DNA of 64,000 nt from NCBI RefSeq assembly GCF_927798175.1, contig NZ_CAKMMP010000007.1, forward strand, positions 62,001-126,000, given 5' to 3'. The notes under the pieces were generated by a model. The model worked only from the letters and a program-made list of their open reading frames with translations, had not been told where the DNA came from and made no database searches. Both the position numbers and the translations under genes were made by a program. This DNA comes from Paenibacillus sp. JJ-223. Lineage in GTDB: Bacteria; Bacillota; Bacilli; Paenibacillales; Paenibacillaceae. Below, in pieces: positions 50,358-60,742 of this stretch; position 1 is the first letter of the stretch; each line of letters begins with the position of its first letter.

Positions 50358-51338
50358 ATGCAGTACACGTACTTGGGAAAATCAGGACTCAAGGTAAGCC
50401 GGATCTGTCTCGGCACGATGAACTTTGGACCCGCTACGGATGAAAAGGAAGCTTTCCGCATCATGGATGCGGCATTGGACGCCGGAATCAACTTCTTCGA
50501 CACGGCCAACATTTACGGTTGGGGAGAAAACTCCGGGCTAACGGAGGAAATCATCGGGCGCTGGTTCAAACAAGGCGGCAACCGCCGGGAAAAAGTCGTG
50601 CTTGCCACCAAGGTATACGGCTCCATGCACGACGACACCGATGGTCCCAACAATGAAAGCGGTCTCTCTGCATATAAAATCAGGCGCCATCTGGAAGGCT
50701 CCCTCCGCCGTTTGCAAACGGATCATATCGAACTGTACCAGATGCATCATGTGGACCCTGCCGTTACTTGGGACGAGCTGTGGGGAGCGTTCGAGAATGC
50801 CGTCCATCAAGGAAAAATCGGTTACGTCGGTTCCAGCAACTTCGCCGCTTGGCAGATTGCCATTGCCCAGAGCGAAGCCAAAAACCGCCATTTTCTCGGC
50901 CTGGTGTCCGAACAGCACAAATACAGCCTAAATTGCCGTTTGCCGGAACTGGAAGTGCTGCCTGCCGCCAAAGAGCTCGGGCTTGGCGTCATTCCGTGGA
51001 GCCCGCTGGATGGCGGATTGCTCGGACGCAACGCGCTCCAGAAGCTGGAAGGCTCACGCAGCAGCGGCATTGCCGAACGCATCGACCGTCAGCAGCAGCA
51101 GCTGGAACAATTCGCCGCCCTGTGCCGCGAGCTTGGCGAACCGCAGGATACCGTCGCCCTGGCCTGGGTTGCCGCCAACCCGGCGGTTACCGCACCGATT
51201 ATCGGCCCACGTACCTTGGAGCAATTCGAAACGGCGCTCAAATGCCTTGAGGTTACGCTCGATGCGGAAGTGCTCAAGCGCCTGGACGAGATTTTCCCAG
51301 GGCCTGGTGGACACGCACCAAACGCTTATGCTTGGTAA
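50358..51338 (+). CDS. Aldo/keto reductase, YhdN-like general stress type
   Basis: A 326-residue AKR of the AKR11 (YhdN/IolS) type: LGKSGLKVSRICLGTMNFG, INFFDTANIYGWGENSGLTEE with the catalytic tyrosine, the lysine in VLATKVYG, QMHHVDPA, and a C-terminal PIIGPRTLEQFETAL NADP-binding segment. The ATG at 50358 follows AGGAGGG; an in-frame ATG at 50310 does not. It is divergent from leuB and convergent with ilvC, ending in a strong terminator. Its substrate is unknown. Confidence 0.9.
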   Translation: MQYTYLGKSGLKVSRICLGTMNFGPATDEKEAFRIMDAALDAGINFFDTANIYGWGENSGLTEEIIGRWFKQGGNRREKVVLATKVYGSMHDDTDGPNNESGLSAYKIRRHLEGSLRRLQTDHIELYQMHHVDPAVTWDELWGAFENAVHQGKIGYVGSSNFAAWQIAIAQSEAKNRHFLGLVSEQHKYSLNCRLPELEVLPAAKELGLGVIPWSPLDGGLLGRNALQKLEGSRSSGIAERIDRQQQQLEQFAALCRELGEPQDTVALAWVAANPAVTAPIIGPRTLEQFETALKCLEVTLDAEVLKRLDEIFPGPGGHAPNAYAW

Positions 51339-51397
51339 CGTCTGCTGTGCATGAACAGATTTAGGCAATAGCATTTATCATATAACGCAATTAACGC

Positions 51398-51444
51398 AAA
51401 TAAAGTCTGACCCTTATGCAAAAAAGCCGGGTCAGACTTTATTT
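51398..51444. terminator. Bidirectional terminator after the aldo/keto reductase
   Basis: A 16-bp perfect stem AAATAAAGTCTGACCC/GGGTCAGACTTTATTT, T-rich on both sides, between convergent genes. Confidence 0.9.
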
Positions 51445-51507
51445 TTGTGCTGGTCGACAGAGGACGTAATGGCATCTTCTCTCCTTACGGTACCTTTCTC
51501 GTATCAG

Positions 51508-51542
51508 AAATAGCGGCCCACGCATAAGCATGGCCGCTATTT
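51508..51542. terminator. Terminator after ilvC
   Basis: AAATAGCGGCC/GGCCGCTATTT, 11 bp perfect. On the minus strand it follows the ilvC stop by 42 bases. Confidence 0.75.
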
Positions 51543-51583
51543 TCCGTTGAAGCTGTAAGATTAAGATCAAATGAAAACGGGAC

Positions 51584-52579
<996 letters not shown>

Positions 52580-52618
52580 TTAAGTCCTCCTTTATTTTGT
52601 AAAGAACCCTTCAATAAT

Positions 52619-52708
52619 GAGCGGGTGTCTCAAGGGACCGTGGACCATAGCTGGCGAAACCGTGATGCATGGGGTTACATGCTTCGATCCATTCAGACAC
52701 CCGCCCAT
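52619..52708 (-). promoter_or_regulatory. Structured element between ilvN and ilvC
   Basis: Perfect 10-bp arms GCGGGTGTCT/AGACACCCGC (52699-52690 and 52630-52621 on the minus strand) enclose a domain with GCATG-taaccc-CATGC and other small pairings. No T-run follows, so it is not a simple terminator. It lies 44 bases before the ilvC start and resembles no riboswitch class I know. Confidence 0.5.
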
Positions 52709-52833
52709 TAAAGCGGGGATGTATCTCTCTTTTCAAGCGTTACATCACTAAAATGTTAGCTTGTATCAATCCATTGGTTAACTTATTCGTTTACATTCGC
52801 GGGTGAGGAGGAATCCTCATTGCTCGATGCGCT

Positions 52834-53316
52834 TTATGCATTTCCCCGAACTAGGGCCGTCACGCCGGTTCTGGACAATTCGCGAATGCCATAAGGCTTG
52901 AGCAGCTCGATCATCGCATCGATTTTGTCGGTATCCCCAACCACTTGAACCATCAGGCTGTTTGGACCGATATCCACGACCGCTGCGCGGAACGTTTCTA
53001 CGACGCCCATAATTTCCGGACGTTCCGCCGGTTCGGACTTCACTTTGATCAAGGCGAGCTCGCGGGCAACCATTGGCTTGATGCTAAAATCTACAACTTT
53101 GATGACATCAATAATTTTGTACAGTTGTTTCTCGATTTGCTCGATCGTTTTGTCATCGCCAACCGTCACAATGACCATCCGGGACAATCCCGGCTCTTCC
53201 GATTGACCTACTGTAATGCTTTCAATATTGAAACCGCGCCGACCGAACAATCCAGAAACACGCTGCAGGACACCAGGCTGATCGTTGACCAAAATCGATA
53301 TCGTATGTCTTATCAT
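52834..53316 (-). CDS. ilvN: Acetolactate synthase small (regulatory) subunit
   Basis: Regulatory subunit of acetolactate synthase that gives valine feedback inhibition. 160 residues with an N-terminal ACT domain (HTISILVNDQPGVLQRVSGLFGRRGFNIESITVGQSEEP) and a C-terminal ACT-like half (MGVVETFRAAVVDIGPNSLMVQVVGDTDKIDAM). The ATG overlaps the ilvB stop by four bases. It follows ilvB directly, as in Bacillus, and is cotranscribed. Confidence 0.95.
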   Translation of the reverse strand: MIRHTISILVNDQPGVLQRVSGLFGRRGFNIESITVGQSEEPGLSRMVIVTVGDDKTIEQIEKQLYKIIDVIKVVDFSIKPMVARELALIKVKSEPAERPEIMGVVETFRAAVVDIGPNSLMVQVVGDTDKIDAMIELLKPYGIRELSRTGVTALVRGNA

Positions 53317-55064
53317 TCCTCAGCATCTCCCATCAGCATTTGATTGATCGTTGCTCCTTGCGGAACCATCGGGTACACATTTTCTTCCTTGCTTACAACA
53401 AATTCTACAACGACCGGACCGTCTGTGTCCAAGGCTTCTTGCCAAGCACGCTGCGCTTCTTCTTTGTTGGTTGCACGAAGGCCTTTAACGCCGTAAGCCT
53501 CAGCCAATTTTACGAAATCCGGGCTTCCTGCCAGATCGATGTGGCTGTAGCGGTTGTCGTAAATGAGCTCCTGCCACTGACGAACCATACCGAGCACCTG
53601 GTTGTTGATGATGACGATTTTGACCGGTATGTTGTTGATCGCGCAAATTGCAAGCTCTTGGGAACACATTTGCATGCCGCCGTCGCCATTGATGGAAATA
53701 ACCAGCCTGTCAGGGTTTGCCATCTGCGCGCCGATCGCCGACGGGAATCCAAAGCCCATCGTTCCCAAACCACCTGAAGTTACCCATGAACGTGGTTGGT
53801 TGAATTTGTAATACTGGGCCGCCCACATTTGATGCTGACCGACGTCCGTTGTTACAATGGCTTCGCCTTTGGTCGTTTCATTCAGCATTTCAATAACCCA
53901 TTGCGGTTTCAGCACTTCGTTCGAATCGTTGTAACGGTAAGGTTTTTCCTGTTTCCACTGCTTGATCTGATCTCTCCAGGCATCCGCACGTTCTGCACGC
54001 TGCACTTCCTTGTTGACCAATTCCAAAACCGTTTTGCAATCTCCTACGATCGGAATGTCAGTGGCAACGTTTTTACCGATCTCTGCCGGGTCGATGTCGA
54101 TATGCACGATTTTTGCAAGCGGTGCGAAGCCGTCAAGCTTGCCCGTTACCCGGTCATCAAAGCGTGCCCCGATGTTGATCAGCAAATCGGCTTGCTGGAT
54201 GGCTTGGTTGGACGTGTACGTTCCGTGCATGCCCGGCATTCCCGTCCACAGTTCATGACCGCTTGGGAAAGCGCCGAGTCCAAGCAATGTTGTCGTAATC
54301 GGAATGCCCGTTTTTTCCACGAATTCCAACAGCGCTTCATGTCCGCCCGAGTAAACGACACCGCCGCCAGCGATGATCATTGGACGTTCCGCTTCCTGAA
54401 TCGCTTGGGCCAGACGATCGATCTGCAGCTTGTTCGGTACCGTCGTTGGATTGTATCCTCTCAGCGTAACCGGACCTGTCAGTGGTTCGAACAACGTTTT
54501 ATTGGCCGAAACATCTTTCGGAATGTCGATAAGCACCGGACCTTTGCGTCCTGTGTTCGCGATGTGGAATGCTTCGTGAATGATACGCGGCAGATCCTCG
54601 ACATCTTTGACCAGATAGCTGTGTTTCGTGATCGGCATCGTGATGCCGGTAATGTCTGCTTCCTGGAATGCATCCGAACCAATCAAGCTGGAAACGACAT
54701 TCCCCGTAATAACGACGAGCGGTACGGAATCCATATAAGCCGTGGCAATGCCTGTAACCAGGTTCGTCGCCCCCGGCCCGGAAGTCGCGATGCACACGCC
54801 AACCTTGCCGCTTGCCCGCGCATAACCGTCTGCTGCGTGAATGGCACCTTGTTCATGGCGCGTAAGCACATGTTTGAAATCTTCGAAGCCGTACATCGCA
54901 TCGTAGATATATAACACGGCACCGCCCGGATATCCAAAGACACACTCGACGCCTTCCAGCAGCAAGCTTCTCAGCAAAATTTCAGAACCGCTAATGACCT
55001 CCGGCTTCATCCATTTTTCACGTAATTCATCTGTTGATCGTACTTCTGGAATATGAGCTCCCAT
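53313..55064 (-). CDS. ilvB: Acetolactate synthase large subunit
   Basis: Thiamine-diphosphate enzyme making acetolactate from pyruvate. 583 residues. The N-terminal domain includes GYPGGAVLYIYDAM with the catalytic glutamate nearby in RHEQGAIHAADGYARASGKVG, and GATNLVTGIATAYMDSVPLV. The C-terminal ThDP motif is GDGGMQMCSQELAICAINNIPVKIVIINN. Start ATG behind GAGGAGGATGACTG. It heads the ilvBN(C) unit, under a leucine-specific T-box. Confidence 0.97.
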   Translation of the reverse strand: MGAHIPEVRSTDELREKWMKPEVISGSEILLRSLLLEGVECVFGYPGGAVLYIYDAMYGFEDFKHVLTRHEQGAIHAADGYARASGKVGVCIATSGPGATNLVTGIATAYMDSVPLVVITGNVVSSLIGSDAFQEADITGITMPITKHSYLVKDVEDLPRIIHEAFHIANTGRKGPVLIDIPKDVSANKTLFEPLTGPVTLRGYNPTTVPNKLQIDRLAQAIQEAERPMIIAGGGVVYSGGHEALLEFVEKTGIPITTTLLGLGAFPSGHELWTGMPGMHGTYTSNQAIQQADLLINIGARFDDRVTGKLDGFAPLAKIVHIDIDPAEIGKNVATDIPIVGDCKTVLELVNKEVQRAERADAWRDQIKQWKQEKPYRYNDSNEVLKPQWVIEMLNETTKGEAIVTTDVGQHQMWAAQYYKFNQPRSWVTSGGLGTMGFGFPSAIGAQMANPDRLVISINGDGGMQMCSQELAICAINNIPVKIVIINNQVLGMVRQWQELIYDNRYSHIDLAGSPDFVKLAEAYGVKGLRATNKEEAQRAWQEALDTDGPVVVEFVVSKEENVYPMVPQGATINQMLMGDAEE

Positions 55065-55111
55065 CAGTCATCCTCCTCTCGGAATTTACACCATTCTGAC
55101 ATTTGAAGTTA

Positions 55112-55445
55112 CAAAAAAAACCTTCCATCCCTGCAAACATAATGATGCTTGCGAGGGACGAAAGGTTGTTCTTCCGTGGTACCACCCAACTTTGCCCGCT
55201 ATTTCGCAATAACGGACCTTACCAGGTACTAAAAAGACGATGACGTAAAACGATCAAAGTCGTTCCCGTACCTGTTGCCTGTAACGCAGGCATACGATTC
55301 CCCCTAATAGGCAAGGAACGATCTCCATTGCTTTTCAGGAAAACAGCTCCGAGGTGAGCTCGTATATAAGGGGTAATGGTGGTGGTTTCAGCAGATCCAG
55401 CCACTCTCTGAGCAAAAGAGCCCTTAAAACTTCGTCCTCTTCATA
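55112..55445 (-). promoter_or_regulatory. T-box leader (Leu specifier CUC) for ilvBN(C)
   Basis: Stem I base pairs GAGG (55439-55436) with CCTC, and the specifier triplet CTC (followed by A) directly precedes that arm. AGAGAGTGG, the conserved GCTGAAACCA block, the T-box sequence GGGTGGTACCACGG (near 55175-55188) and a terminator (CCTTTCGTCCCT/AGGGATGGAAGG, then eight T) complete the leader. CTC codes Leu, as in the ilv-leu leader of B. subtilis. Confidence 0.94.
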
Positions 55446-55478
55446 GCCGATAAAATATTCTCGTTAAATGTTAGGAAC

Positions 55479-55508
55479 ATTATATGACCCCGGCAGCAGA
55501 TAAGTCAA
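55479..55508 (-). promoter_or_regulatory. Promoter of ilvB
   Basis: TTGACT, 18 bases, TATAAT on the minus strand. Confidence 0.75.
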
Positions 55509-55772
55509 TACCTGATTTTAATTAATTTCAGAACGCCCGTTTCATATGCTCGTAACAAACACGGCGCTTTCCCGCAGCGCTTTCCAAAATGAAAATATTT
55601 TTTCTCCCTGAATCCAATACGCAATATTGGAACAGGACATAGCTTAAGCATTTCTTTCAACGCTTCCATCGTTTAACATAACCCATTTTCACTCTTTCAT
55701 TCAGTCACCTTTCAACTTCATCCAGGCATAAAATATACGAGCACCAAGACCTCTTACGAAAGGAGGCCCGGC

Positions 55773-56219
55773 ATGGTCATTCGGCAGCGCAAATCCAAAC
55801 TGGACGATGCCGCCATCATGCGGTTAATCGATACCGAACTTGTTCCGTTGTCCCATATGGGTGAGAACGATATCAACAAAATTCGCAAAGAAATACCCCT
55901 GCGGATGAGCAGGGGCATGACCTTCGTGATTTCTCCGAGTCCCGACAAAGAAGCCTTGGCCTTCATCCATCTTCTCATGCATGGCGAGCTGCTGTACATC
56001 GACATGATGGCCGTTTCCGCCAAAGAACAGCGCAAACGATACGGGGAAACGCTCCTGCATAAAGCAGAAACATTCGCCACATCACGCGGCTGCAAAATAT
56101 CCAAAGTCATGGTGGACGAAGGAAATATGAAAGGACTTCAGTTTTATCAAAAACAAGGATATCGCATCATCCGATATATCATGATCAGCCGCTGCTTTGA
56201 GCTCGAAAAAAACATCTGA
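55773..56219 (+). CDS. GNAT-family N-acetyltransferase
   Basis: A 148-residue GNAT protein. The acetyl-CoA-binding motif A region reads YIDMMAVSAKEQRKRYGETLLHKAE, with Gln/Arg-xx-Gly, and the C-terminal MVDEGNMKGLQFYQKQGYRIIRY is motif B. The substrate is unknown. AAAGGAGG lies just ahead of the ATG. It is divergent from the ilvB leader and single. Confidence 0.85.
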   Translation: MVIRQRKSKLDDAAIMRLIDTELVPLSHMGENDINKIRKEIPLRMSRGMTFVISPSPDKEALAFIHLLMHGELLYIDMMAVSAKEQRKRYGETLLHKAETFATSRGCKISKVMVDEGNMKGLQFYQKQGYRIIRYIMISRCFELEKNI

Positions 56220-56366
56220 GCTCGAAAAGAGGAGCACTCTTCGCCGTCTCCCCGAAACCAATTTAGGCATTTGCCGTCCTTCGTGGTCCTTGTCGCCGCC
56301 TCTGCTCCCCCAAACAACCGTCTATCGGTATAATTCATTCGACCGGAAGGGCAAAATCAATCGTCT

Positions 56367-56741
56367 TTAGTAAAATCCTGGTGGACGCGGGCCCGGTCCA
56401 TAAGGACTGAAGCCAGGACCAATCCCAGGGTACCCGGCCCCATAGCCAGGGCCATACCCCGCTCCACATCCCGGTTTCGGACCCGGCCCATAACCTGGTC
56501 CAGGTGCTCCATAACCAGGGCCATAAGCATACGGCAAGGTTGCAATAGCCAACAAATCAAATAAAACGAGTGGCAAAATTGCTTTTGTGCGAACCTTTTT
56601 GCCGTCTATGCGTTTCAACACAAGCTTGTTTCCGGATATCTTCACCAGTCTTCCAGTAACCCGAGTTCCGTCCTTTTTGACCGCAACGATATTTTGGCCA
56701 ACAAACTTCATCGCATCAGTACGCGTAATTCGTGATCTCAT
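56367..56741 (-). CDS. Gly/Pro/Tyr-rich protein with a basic N-terminal domain
   Basis: A 124-residue protein: N-terminal 60 residues are a small basic beta domain (FVGQNIVAVKKDGTRVTGRL, LVLKRIDGKKVR, resembling an Sm-like or RNA-binding fold), then a hydrophobic stretch, then about fifty residues of GPGYG repeats (YGPGYGAPGPGYGPGPKPGC). Such compositions occur in spore coat or exosporium proteins, but this is inference. The ATG follows an AGGAGG site. A T-rich gap separates it from the upstream nup genes. Confidence 0.7.
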   Translation of the reverse strand: MRSRITRTDAMKFVGQNIVAVKKDGTRVTGRLVKISGNKLVLKRIDGKKVRTKAILPLVLFDLLAIATLPYAYGPGYGAPGPGYGPGPKPGCGAGYGPGYGAGYPGIGPGFSPYGPGPRPPGFY

Positions 56742-56876
56742 ACTTTCCCCTCCTCCTCGGATCGTTCAAAACAGTGTATTCGTCCAAAGCATGGTTCGCC
56801 TGTTTCTTTGTCCATGCCCAAAAATTTGGGGGATTCCCCCTACCCTGTTGAGCGGCTTCCAAACGAATGAATGTAA

Positions 56877-56906
56877 CAGAAAAAGGCCCGCAAGCGCGGG
56901 CCCTTT
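56877..56906 (-). terminator. Terminator of the nup operon
   Basis: GGCCCGC-gctt-GCGGGCC followed by TTTTTC on the minus strand, 44 bases past nupQ. Confidence 0.85.
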
Positions 56907-56949
56907 ATGGTAAAACCTGATATGGTGATGTTCACATTTGTCGGTGAAA

Positions 56950-57912
56950 CTACCTTTTCCCGGGATCGTACGGTTCGCCCAATGCGGATGGCGCGGAAGA
57001 ACGCCCTACCGCAGCAATCAGCACAATCAGTGTGAGCAGGTATGGAAGCATATAAATAATTTCCTGGGGAATACTTTGCGTCCATTCGAACAACTGTACA
57101 TAGTTCCGGATCGCTTGCGAGAAACCGAAGAATACGGCTGCGCCAAAGGCACCGATCGGGTTCCATTTACCAAAGATCATGGCTGCAATCGCAATATACC
57201 CCTGTCCGGATACCGTATTATGGGAGAACGTTCCTGTCGTTGTCAATGTAATGGCCGCCCCGCCAACTGCTGCGAGCGCGCCACTGATCATCACCGCAAC
57301 ATAACGGTAACGGCGAACTTTCACACCGACAGTATCCGCTGCACTCGGGTGCTCGCCCACGGAACGCAACCGAAGACCGAAAGGTGTTTTGAACATGATG
57401 TAATACGTCAGGAAAACAAATACGATCGCCAGATAGGTTGTCGGATATACGTTCTTGAACAACGCTTCACCGAGCAAAGGAATATCCTTGAGCAGCGGCA
57501 CGTCGAATTTGTTGAAACCTTGCACCAACGGGGAGTCCCCGGAACCTTCAAACAACAATTTAACCAAATACAGCGTGCTTCCTGCCGCCAGGAAGTTGAT
57601 CACGATCCCGCTGATGATTTGATCCGCTTTAAACGTAATGGACGCGACCGCATGAATCAAGGATACCAGTACGCCTAGCAAAACAGCGCACAGTACACCC
57701 ATCCATGCCGAAGTCGTTCCTCCCATGCCCGCTTCCTGAGCATAGTGTGCACCGATCCCTGCCGCAAACGCGCCAAAGACCATGAAACCTTCAATTCCGA
57801 GGTTGGTTACACCGGACTTTTCCGAAAAAATTCCGCCTAGGGATGCAAAAATCAATGCCGTGGCAAAGACAAGCGTCGTATTGATAATTTGCCCAATTGT
57901 CAACAAGTCCAT
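56950..57912 (-). CDS. nupQ: Nucleoside ABC transporter permease
   Basis: One of two permease subunits of a BmpA-type nucleoside importer, 320 residues with about eight to ten hydrophobic helices. It begins MDLLTIGQIINTTLVFATAL and carries the family loop GVTNLGIEGFMVFGAFAA and GLRLRSVGEHPSAADTVGVKV. The start ATG abuts the stop of nupP. The NupNOPQ set of B. subtilis imports guanosine; purine nucleosides are the likely substrate here. Confidence 0.92.
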   Translation of the reverse strand: MDLLTIGQIINTTLVFATALIFASLGGIFSEKSGVTNLGIEGFMVFGAFAAGIGAHYAQEAGMGGTTSAWMGVLCAVLLGVLVSLIHAVASITFKADQIISGIVINFLAAGSTLYLVKLLFEGSGDSPLVQGFNKFDVPLLKDIPLLGEALFKNVYPTTYLAIVFVFLTYYIMFKTPFGLRLRSVGEHPSAADTVGVKVRRYRYVAVMISGALAAVGGAAITLTTTGTFSHNTVSGQGYIAIAAMIFGKWNPIGAFGAAVFFGFSQAIRNYVQLFEWTQSIPQEIIYMLPYLLTLIVLIAAVGRSSAPSALGEPYDPGKR

Positions 57913-58992
57913 CTACAACACCTTCTCTTTCTTGCGCTTGGAATAGAACGGTTTAAGTACCCAGCGCACGATGCCTTGTGCCGCAATGAAGAAGATAATC
58001 GAACCGATCACAATCCGAATGATTTCAGGCGGCACATCCGCGGCAAAGCTCATCCCCGCAGAGCCATAAGTAAGCGTACCGAACAACAAAGCTCCGAGCA
58101 GAACGCCGAACGGATGATTCAAACCAATCAACGCTACCGCGATGCCGTCAAAGCCCGTTCCCGGAGAACCGGACATCACGGTCTGATATTGGAATACGCC
58201 CAGAACCTGGAACGCTCCGCCAAGCCCTGCAAGCATACCGCTGATGAACATCGCTTTGACAATGTTGCGATTTACGTGCATGCCCGCATATTCGGCCGCA
58301 TTAGGGTTGAGACCTACGGCACGGATTTCATAACCCTGTTTCGTTTTCCACATGTAAATATAAAAGACCACGGCCAAAACGAGAGCGATCAGCGTACCCA
58401 AATGCACGCGGGAATTGCCCATCAACTCGGACAGCCAGTTCAAACTGATCGAAGCCGATTCGCTAATATCGACGGAACGGTTTTCGCCCTGAAGCAGCAA
58501 AAATTGGCGCACGATCAAATTAGCCAGATAAAGCCCGATCCAGTTCAGCATGATACTGCTGATCACTTCGTTTACGCCACGCGCAGCCTTCAAATAACCG
58601 GCAATCGCCGCCCACAGTCCACCGAAAAGGGCTCCCGCGATCATGGCGAGCGGTGCATGGATATAAATAGGCAGACCTGCAAATTTAACCCCGACAAACG
58701 TCGCAGCCGTCATACCTACGAGAAATTGACCTTCTCCCCCGATGTTAAACAAACCTGCGCGCGAAGCGAATGCAAACGCAAGCCCGGTCATGATGAGCGG
58801 TGTCATCTCCCGCACGGCTTCGCCGAAGTTGTACATATCGCCAAACACTTTGGTGAACAGCGCGCTATATGCTTCAACCGGGTTGTATCCACCGAACAGC
58901 ATGACGATTCCGCCCAAAATCAATCCCATGACGATGGCCACAACAGGCAAAATAAAGGAATCTCGGGTAAACCATTTCAATATGTTACTCAT
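57913..58992 (-). CDS. nupP: Nucleoside ABC transporter permease
   Basis: A 359-residue permease with about ten hydrophobic helices and the family motif FNIGGEGQFLVGMTAATFVG, and EIRAVGLNPNAAEYAGMHV. It overlaps the nupO stop by eight bases. Together with nupQ it makes the membrane channel. Basic C-terminus (FYSKRKKEKVL). Intact. Confidence 0.92.
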   Translation of the reverse strand: MSNILKWFTRDSFILPVVAIVMGLILGGIVMLFGGYNPVEAYSALFTKVFGDMYNFGEAVREMTPLIMTGLAFAFASRAGLFNIGGEGQFLVGMTAATFVGVKFAGLPIYIHAPLAMIAGALFGGLWAAIAGYLKAARGVNEVISSIMLNWIGLYLANLIVRQFLLLQGENRSVDISESASISLNWLSELMGNSRVHLGTLIALVLAVVFYIYMWKTKQGYEIRAVGLNPNAAEYAGMHVNRNIVKAMFISGMLAGLGGAFQVLGVFQYQTVMSGSPGTGFDGIAVALIGLNHPFGVLLGALLFGTLTYGSAGMSFAADVPPEIIRIVIGSIIFFIAAQGIVRWVLKPFYSKRKKEKVL

Positions 58993-60523
58993 GCACAGTA
59001 CCTCTCTTTTGGGTGCTGCCCGCCATCATCAAGCCGAGCTCCCTGTCATTGGTTTCTTCCGGCAGCACCTCGCCCACAATCCGTCCCTCGTAGATGACGG
59101 CAATGCGGTCAGACACGTTGATGATCTCATCCAGTTCGAACGAAATCAGCAAAACGGCCTTCCCTTGATCCCGCTGAGCAATCAATTGCTTTTGCACAAA
59201 CTCGATCGCACCAACGTCCAAACCGCGGGTTGGCTGAGCAGCGATAAGAAGCTCCGGATTTTTGTCGACTTCGCGCGCAATAATCGCTTTCTGCTGGTTC
59301 CCTCCCGACAAAGAGCGGGCTTTTGTTTCAATGCTTGGTGTACGCACGTCAAACGCCTCGACCAGCCTTTTGGCTTGTTTTTTGATCGCGTCAAAATTGA
59401 GGAACCCTCTGCGGGTATAAGGCGCCTTGTAATAAGACTCCAGAACAATGTTTTCACTAACGGAAAAATCGAGAACAAGTCCATGTTTATGCCGATCTTC
59501 GGGAATATGCGCTAACCCGGATTCCGAGATATAACGCGGAGACTGGTTGGCAAGTTCTTTCCCTTGCAAACGAATGGAGCCGCCGTCCACTTTACGCAGG
59601 CCGGTGAGCGCTTCGATCAACTCGCTCTGGCCGTTGCCGTCAACGCCTGCAATGCCGACGATTTCTCCGGCGCGCACATTCAGGTTAAGCTGATTCAGAA
59701 CGGAAATGCCTTCCTTGTTTTTGGACGACAAATTGCTGACTTCCAGCACGTTCGCACCCGGAGTCGCAGGTTTTTTGTCTACCTTAAACGTTACGTTGCG
59801 TCCAACCATCTTTTCGGCCAGCTCGTTCGGGTTGGTTTCCGACGTTTTCACCGAATCGATGACTTTGCCTCGGCGAATGATGGTAACCGTATCGGAAATT
59901 TCCATGATTTCTTTCAGCTTGTGCGTGATCAAAATAATGGATTTGCCTTCGGCCACCAACTTCTTCATGATCTGCATCAATTCTTTGATTTCCTGCGGAG
60001 TCAATACGGCCGTAGGCTCGTCAAAGATCAGAATGTCCGCACCGCGATACAAGGTCTTCACGATTTCAACGCGCTGCTGCATACCCACCGAGATATCGTG
60101 GATTTTGGCATGCGGGTTCACCTGAAGTCCATATTGTTCGGACAGGCGCTGTACTTCTGCTGCTGCTTTTTTATAGTTAATGTTGGGACCTTTGGTAGGC
60201 TCAGATCCCAAAATAATGTTCTCTGTTACCGTGAACGGCTGGACAAGCTTAAAGTGCTGATGCACCATGCCGATGCCAAGCTCAATCGCTTTGTTTGGAC
60301 TATCAATGATCACCGGCTTGCCGTTCACCTCAATGGATCCTTCATCCGGCTGATAGAGGCCAAATACAATATTCATCAATGTTGACTTACCAGCACCGTT
60401 TTCGCCCAATAAAGCATGAATCTCGCCTTTTCGAAGCTGAAGGCTGATAGCGTCGTTGGCAACAATGCCTGGGAAACGCTTCGTGATTTGTTTTAACTCA
60501 ACGACGGGGGTTCCTGCACCCAT
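58985..60523 (-). CDS. nupO: Nucleoside ABC transporter ATPase, two ABC domains
   Basis: A 512-residue ATPase with two fused ABC domains. The first has GENGAGKST, ISVGMQQRVEI and LIFDEPTAVLTPQE; the second, more degenerate, has GVDGNGQSE instead of a canonical P-loop and SGGNQQK. This asymmetry is normal for the BMP-family ATPases. The ATG of MGAGTPVVEL follows AAGGGTG; an open frame extends 20 codons upstream without a site. It precedes nupP and is the third component after nupN. Confidence 0.93.
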   Translation of the reverse strand: MGAGTPVVELKQITKRFPGIVANDAISLQLRKGEIHALLGENGAGKSTLMNIVFGLYQPDEGSIEVNGKPVIIDSPNKAIELGIGMVHQHFKLVQPFTVTENIILGSEPTKGPNINYKKAAAEVQRLSEQYGLQVNPHAKIHDISVGMQQRVEIVKTLYRGADILIFDEPTAVLTPQEIKELMQIMKKLVAEGKSIILITHKLKEIMEISDTVTIIRRGKVIDSVKTSETNPNELAEKMVGRNVTFKVDKKPATPGANVLEVSNLSSKNKEGISVLNQLNLNVRAGEIVGIAGVDGNGQSELIEALTGLRKVDGGSIRLQGKELANQSPRYISESGLAHIPEDRHKHGLVLDFSVSENIVLESYYKAPYTRRGFLNFDAIKKQAKRLVEAFDVRTPSIETKARSLSGGNQQKAIIAREVDKNPELLIAAQPTRGLDVGAIEFVQKQLIAQRDQGKAVLLISFELDEIINVSDRIAVIYEGRIVGEVLPEETNDRELGLMMAGSTQKRGTVHE

Positions 60524-60693
60524 GTAATCACCCTTATAACTGATATAGTGTGTGGTTCCGCAAAACGAAAGAAAAACGTCCATCGACGTTAATTGTTAGA
60601 CCAAATGCTTCTTGCGATTGTTCTTCATGCAATATGTCTGAAGCGCTCCTTTTGGAGGCTTCGCTGGCCAAGATAAGCTGCGGGCAATCATAA

Positions 60694-60711
60694 GGCCGGT
60701 CAAGACCGGCC
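60694..60711 (-). promoter_or_regulatory. Stem-loop between nupN and nupO
   Basis: GGCCGGTC-aa-GACCGGCC, a perfect 8-bp hairpin with almost no T-run, as seen between binding-protein and ATPase genes, where it may protect or attenuate the binding-protein transcript. Confidence 0.5.
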
Positions 60712-60742
60712 CAATGACGTATTTCCTTATTTGCAAACCATA

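Noticed and set aside
51398-51444. Insertion-sequence end suggested by a long inverted repeat
   Set aside because: It is a hairpin with T-rich flanks between convergent genes and no transposase is near; a bidirectional terminator explains it.
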